Positions 63,407 through 64,000 of a stretch of DNA of 64,000 bases are shown one piece after another. The notes beneath the pieces were generated by a model that did no database searches, was not told the DNA's origin, and saw only the letters and a list, made by a program, of their open reading frames with translations. The stretch's first letter is position 1. Every line of letters begins with the position of its first letter. A program made the translations under genes and the position numbers. The DNA comes from Delta-02 sp964513565 (GTDB lineage: Bacteria > Desulfobacterota > Syntrophorhabdia > Syntrophorhabdales > Syntrophorhabdaceae): assembly GCA_964513565.1 (NCBI GenBank), contig CAZENE010000010.1, forward strand, positions 26,301-90,300. The letters are read 5' to 3'.

Positions 63407-63483
63407 GCGGGAGTAGCTCAGTTGGTTAGAGCATCAGCCTTCCAAGCTGAGGGTCGCGGGTTCGAGTCCCGTTTCCCGCTCCA
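63407..63483 (+). tRNA. tRNA-Gly (anticodon TCC)
   Basis: 77 bases including encoded CCA. Acceptor GCGGGAG pairs with TTCCCGC (one G-T); anticodon loop CTTCCAA. Confidence 0.97.
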
Positions 63484-63495
63484 ATTTCATTTAAT

Positions 63496-63571
<76 letters not shown>

Positions 63572-63642
63572 TTTTCTTTAGCAATCACAAATCATAGATG
63601 GCAATTTAACCTTGTCAGTTCAAGGCGGGAGGATTAATTCAA

Positions 63643-64000
63643 ATGGCCAAGGCAAAATTTGAGAGGACAAAGCCGCACGTAAACATAGGAACGATCGGTC
63701 ACGTTGACCATGGGAAGACGACCCTGACGGCAGCTATAACAAAAGTTCTGGCTTCCAAGGGCCAGGCGGAGTTCAAGTCATTCGATCAGATAGACAACGC
63801 CCCAGAAGAGCGTGAGCGCGGAATCACCATTGCGACCGCGCATGTGGAATATGAGACGGAAAATCGTCACTATGCGCACGTGGACTGTCCGGGCCATGCT
63901 GACTACGTAAAGAACATGATCACCGGCGCGGCTCAGATGGACGGAGCGATACTGGTTGTTTCCGCAGCGGACGGACCGATGCCGCAAACCAGGGAACACA
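63643..64000 (+). CDS. tuf: Elongation factor Tu, 5' part (runs off right edge)
   Basis: The first 119 codons of EF-Tu, which delivers aminoacyl-tRNA to the ribosome. MAKAKFERTKPHVNIGTIGH, the P-loop GHVDHGKTT, the switch region RGITIATAHVEYET and DCPGHADYVKNMITGAAQMD are all as expected. GGGAGG lies 14 bases upstream. It follows the four tRNAs as in the thrU-tyrU-glyT-thrT-tufB operon of enterobacteria. Confidence 0.98.
   Translation, partial: MAKAKFERTKPHVNIGTIGHVDHGKTTLTAAITKVLASKGQAEFKSFDQIDNAPEERERGITIATAHVEYETENRHYAHVDCPGHADYVKNMITGAAQMDGAILVVSAADGPMPQTREH

Overview
The window looks like a chromosomal stretch of a strictly anaerobic, Gram-negative bacterium, most likely of the former Deltaproteobacteria (Desulfobacterota), perhaps a syntrophic lineage. 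This is inference. It rests on a tungstate uptake operon, a 2-oxoacid:acceptor oxidoreductase gamma subunit, a DRTGG/anti-sigma-type ATPase pair, a PxxKW cysteine-rich protein, LPS genes (kdkA-, lpxL- and lptE-like), and the block xerC-hslVU-argBDFG-leuS. Most of the window is ordinary housekeeping sequence with a few secreted or signalling islands. I see no phage, CRISPR array or rRNA.

Layout. 1-636: decayed TnpB-like transposase. 728-3962 (-): UPF0371/DUF1846 protein and glnS. 4133-5814 (+): metallo-beta-lactamase hydrolase and a Kdo-kinase-like gene, separated by a palindrome-rich gap. 5923-10274 (-): cmk-ispH-rpsA-Trm112-lpxL, with a good sigma70 promoter upstream of cmk. 10324-16449: loosely packed accessory region with a DUF2845 protein, cfa, a lipoprotein, a pentapeptide-repeat protein, a HAD phosphatase and two frameshifted genes. 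16504-20275 (+): cysS, a lone porG and ade. 20284-26625 (-): GGDEF/HD-GYP protein, glcD-like oxidase, M24 peptidase and proS. 26815-30368 (-): tupABC plus a second TupA-like binding protein. 30525-34116 (-): frameshifted hybrid histidine kinase, ATPase/DRTGG pair and a periplasmic protein. 34298-38851 (+): RluA-type pseudouridine synthase, a large secreted Ig-like protein and a Cys-rich secreted protein. 38910-44651 (-): ubiE, a secreted HExxH protein, and a translationally coupled CHASE2-cyclase/SH3/M48 set. 44795-51612: SDR, Lon-like protease, small unknown, Nudix, Fsr-type MFS, der. 52144-62160 (+): xerC, hslV, hslU, argB, argD, argF, argG, leuS, lptE. 62267-62998 (-): rpsT and a PxxKW protein. 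63207-64000 (+): tRNA-Thr-Tyr-Gly-Thr followed by tuf, the same order as thrU-tyrU-glyT-thrT-tufB of enterobacteria.

How it works together. The largest coherent units are the arginine/proteolysis/LPS-assembly operon, the cmk-rpsA operon, the tungstate transporter (feeding tungsto-enzymes expected in anaerobes) and the tRNA-tuf operon. c-di-GMP and cyclic-nucleotide signalling are represented by the GGDEF/HD-GYP protein and the CHASE2 cyclase. The most unusual material is a set of secreted or envelope proteins at 33.6-44.6 kb, and four loci (1-636, 14554-15098, 15454-16449, 30525-32555) whose coding sequence continues across frame changes. Those four are either pseudogenes or indel errors in the assembly.
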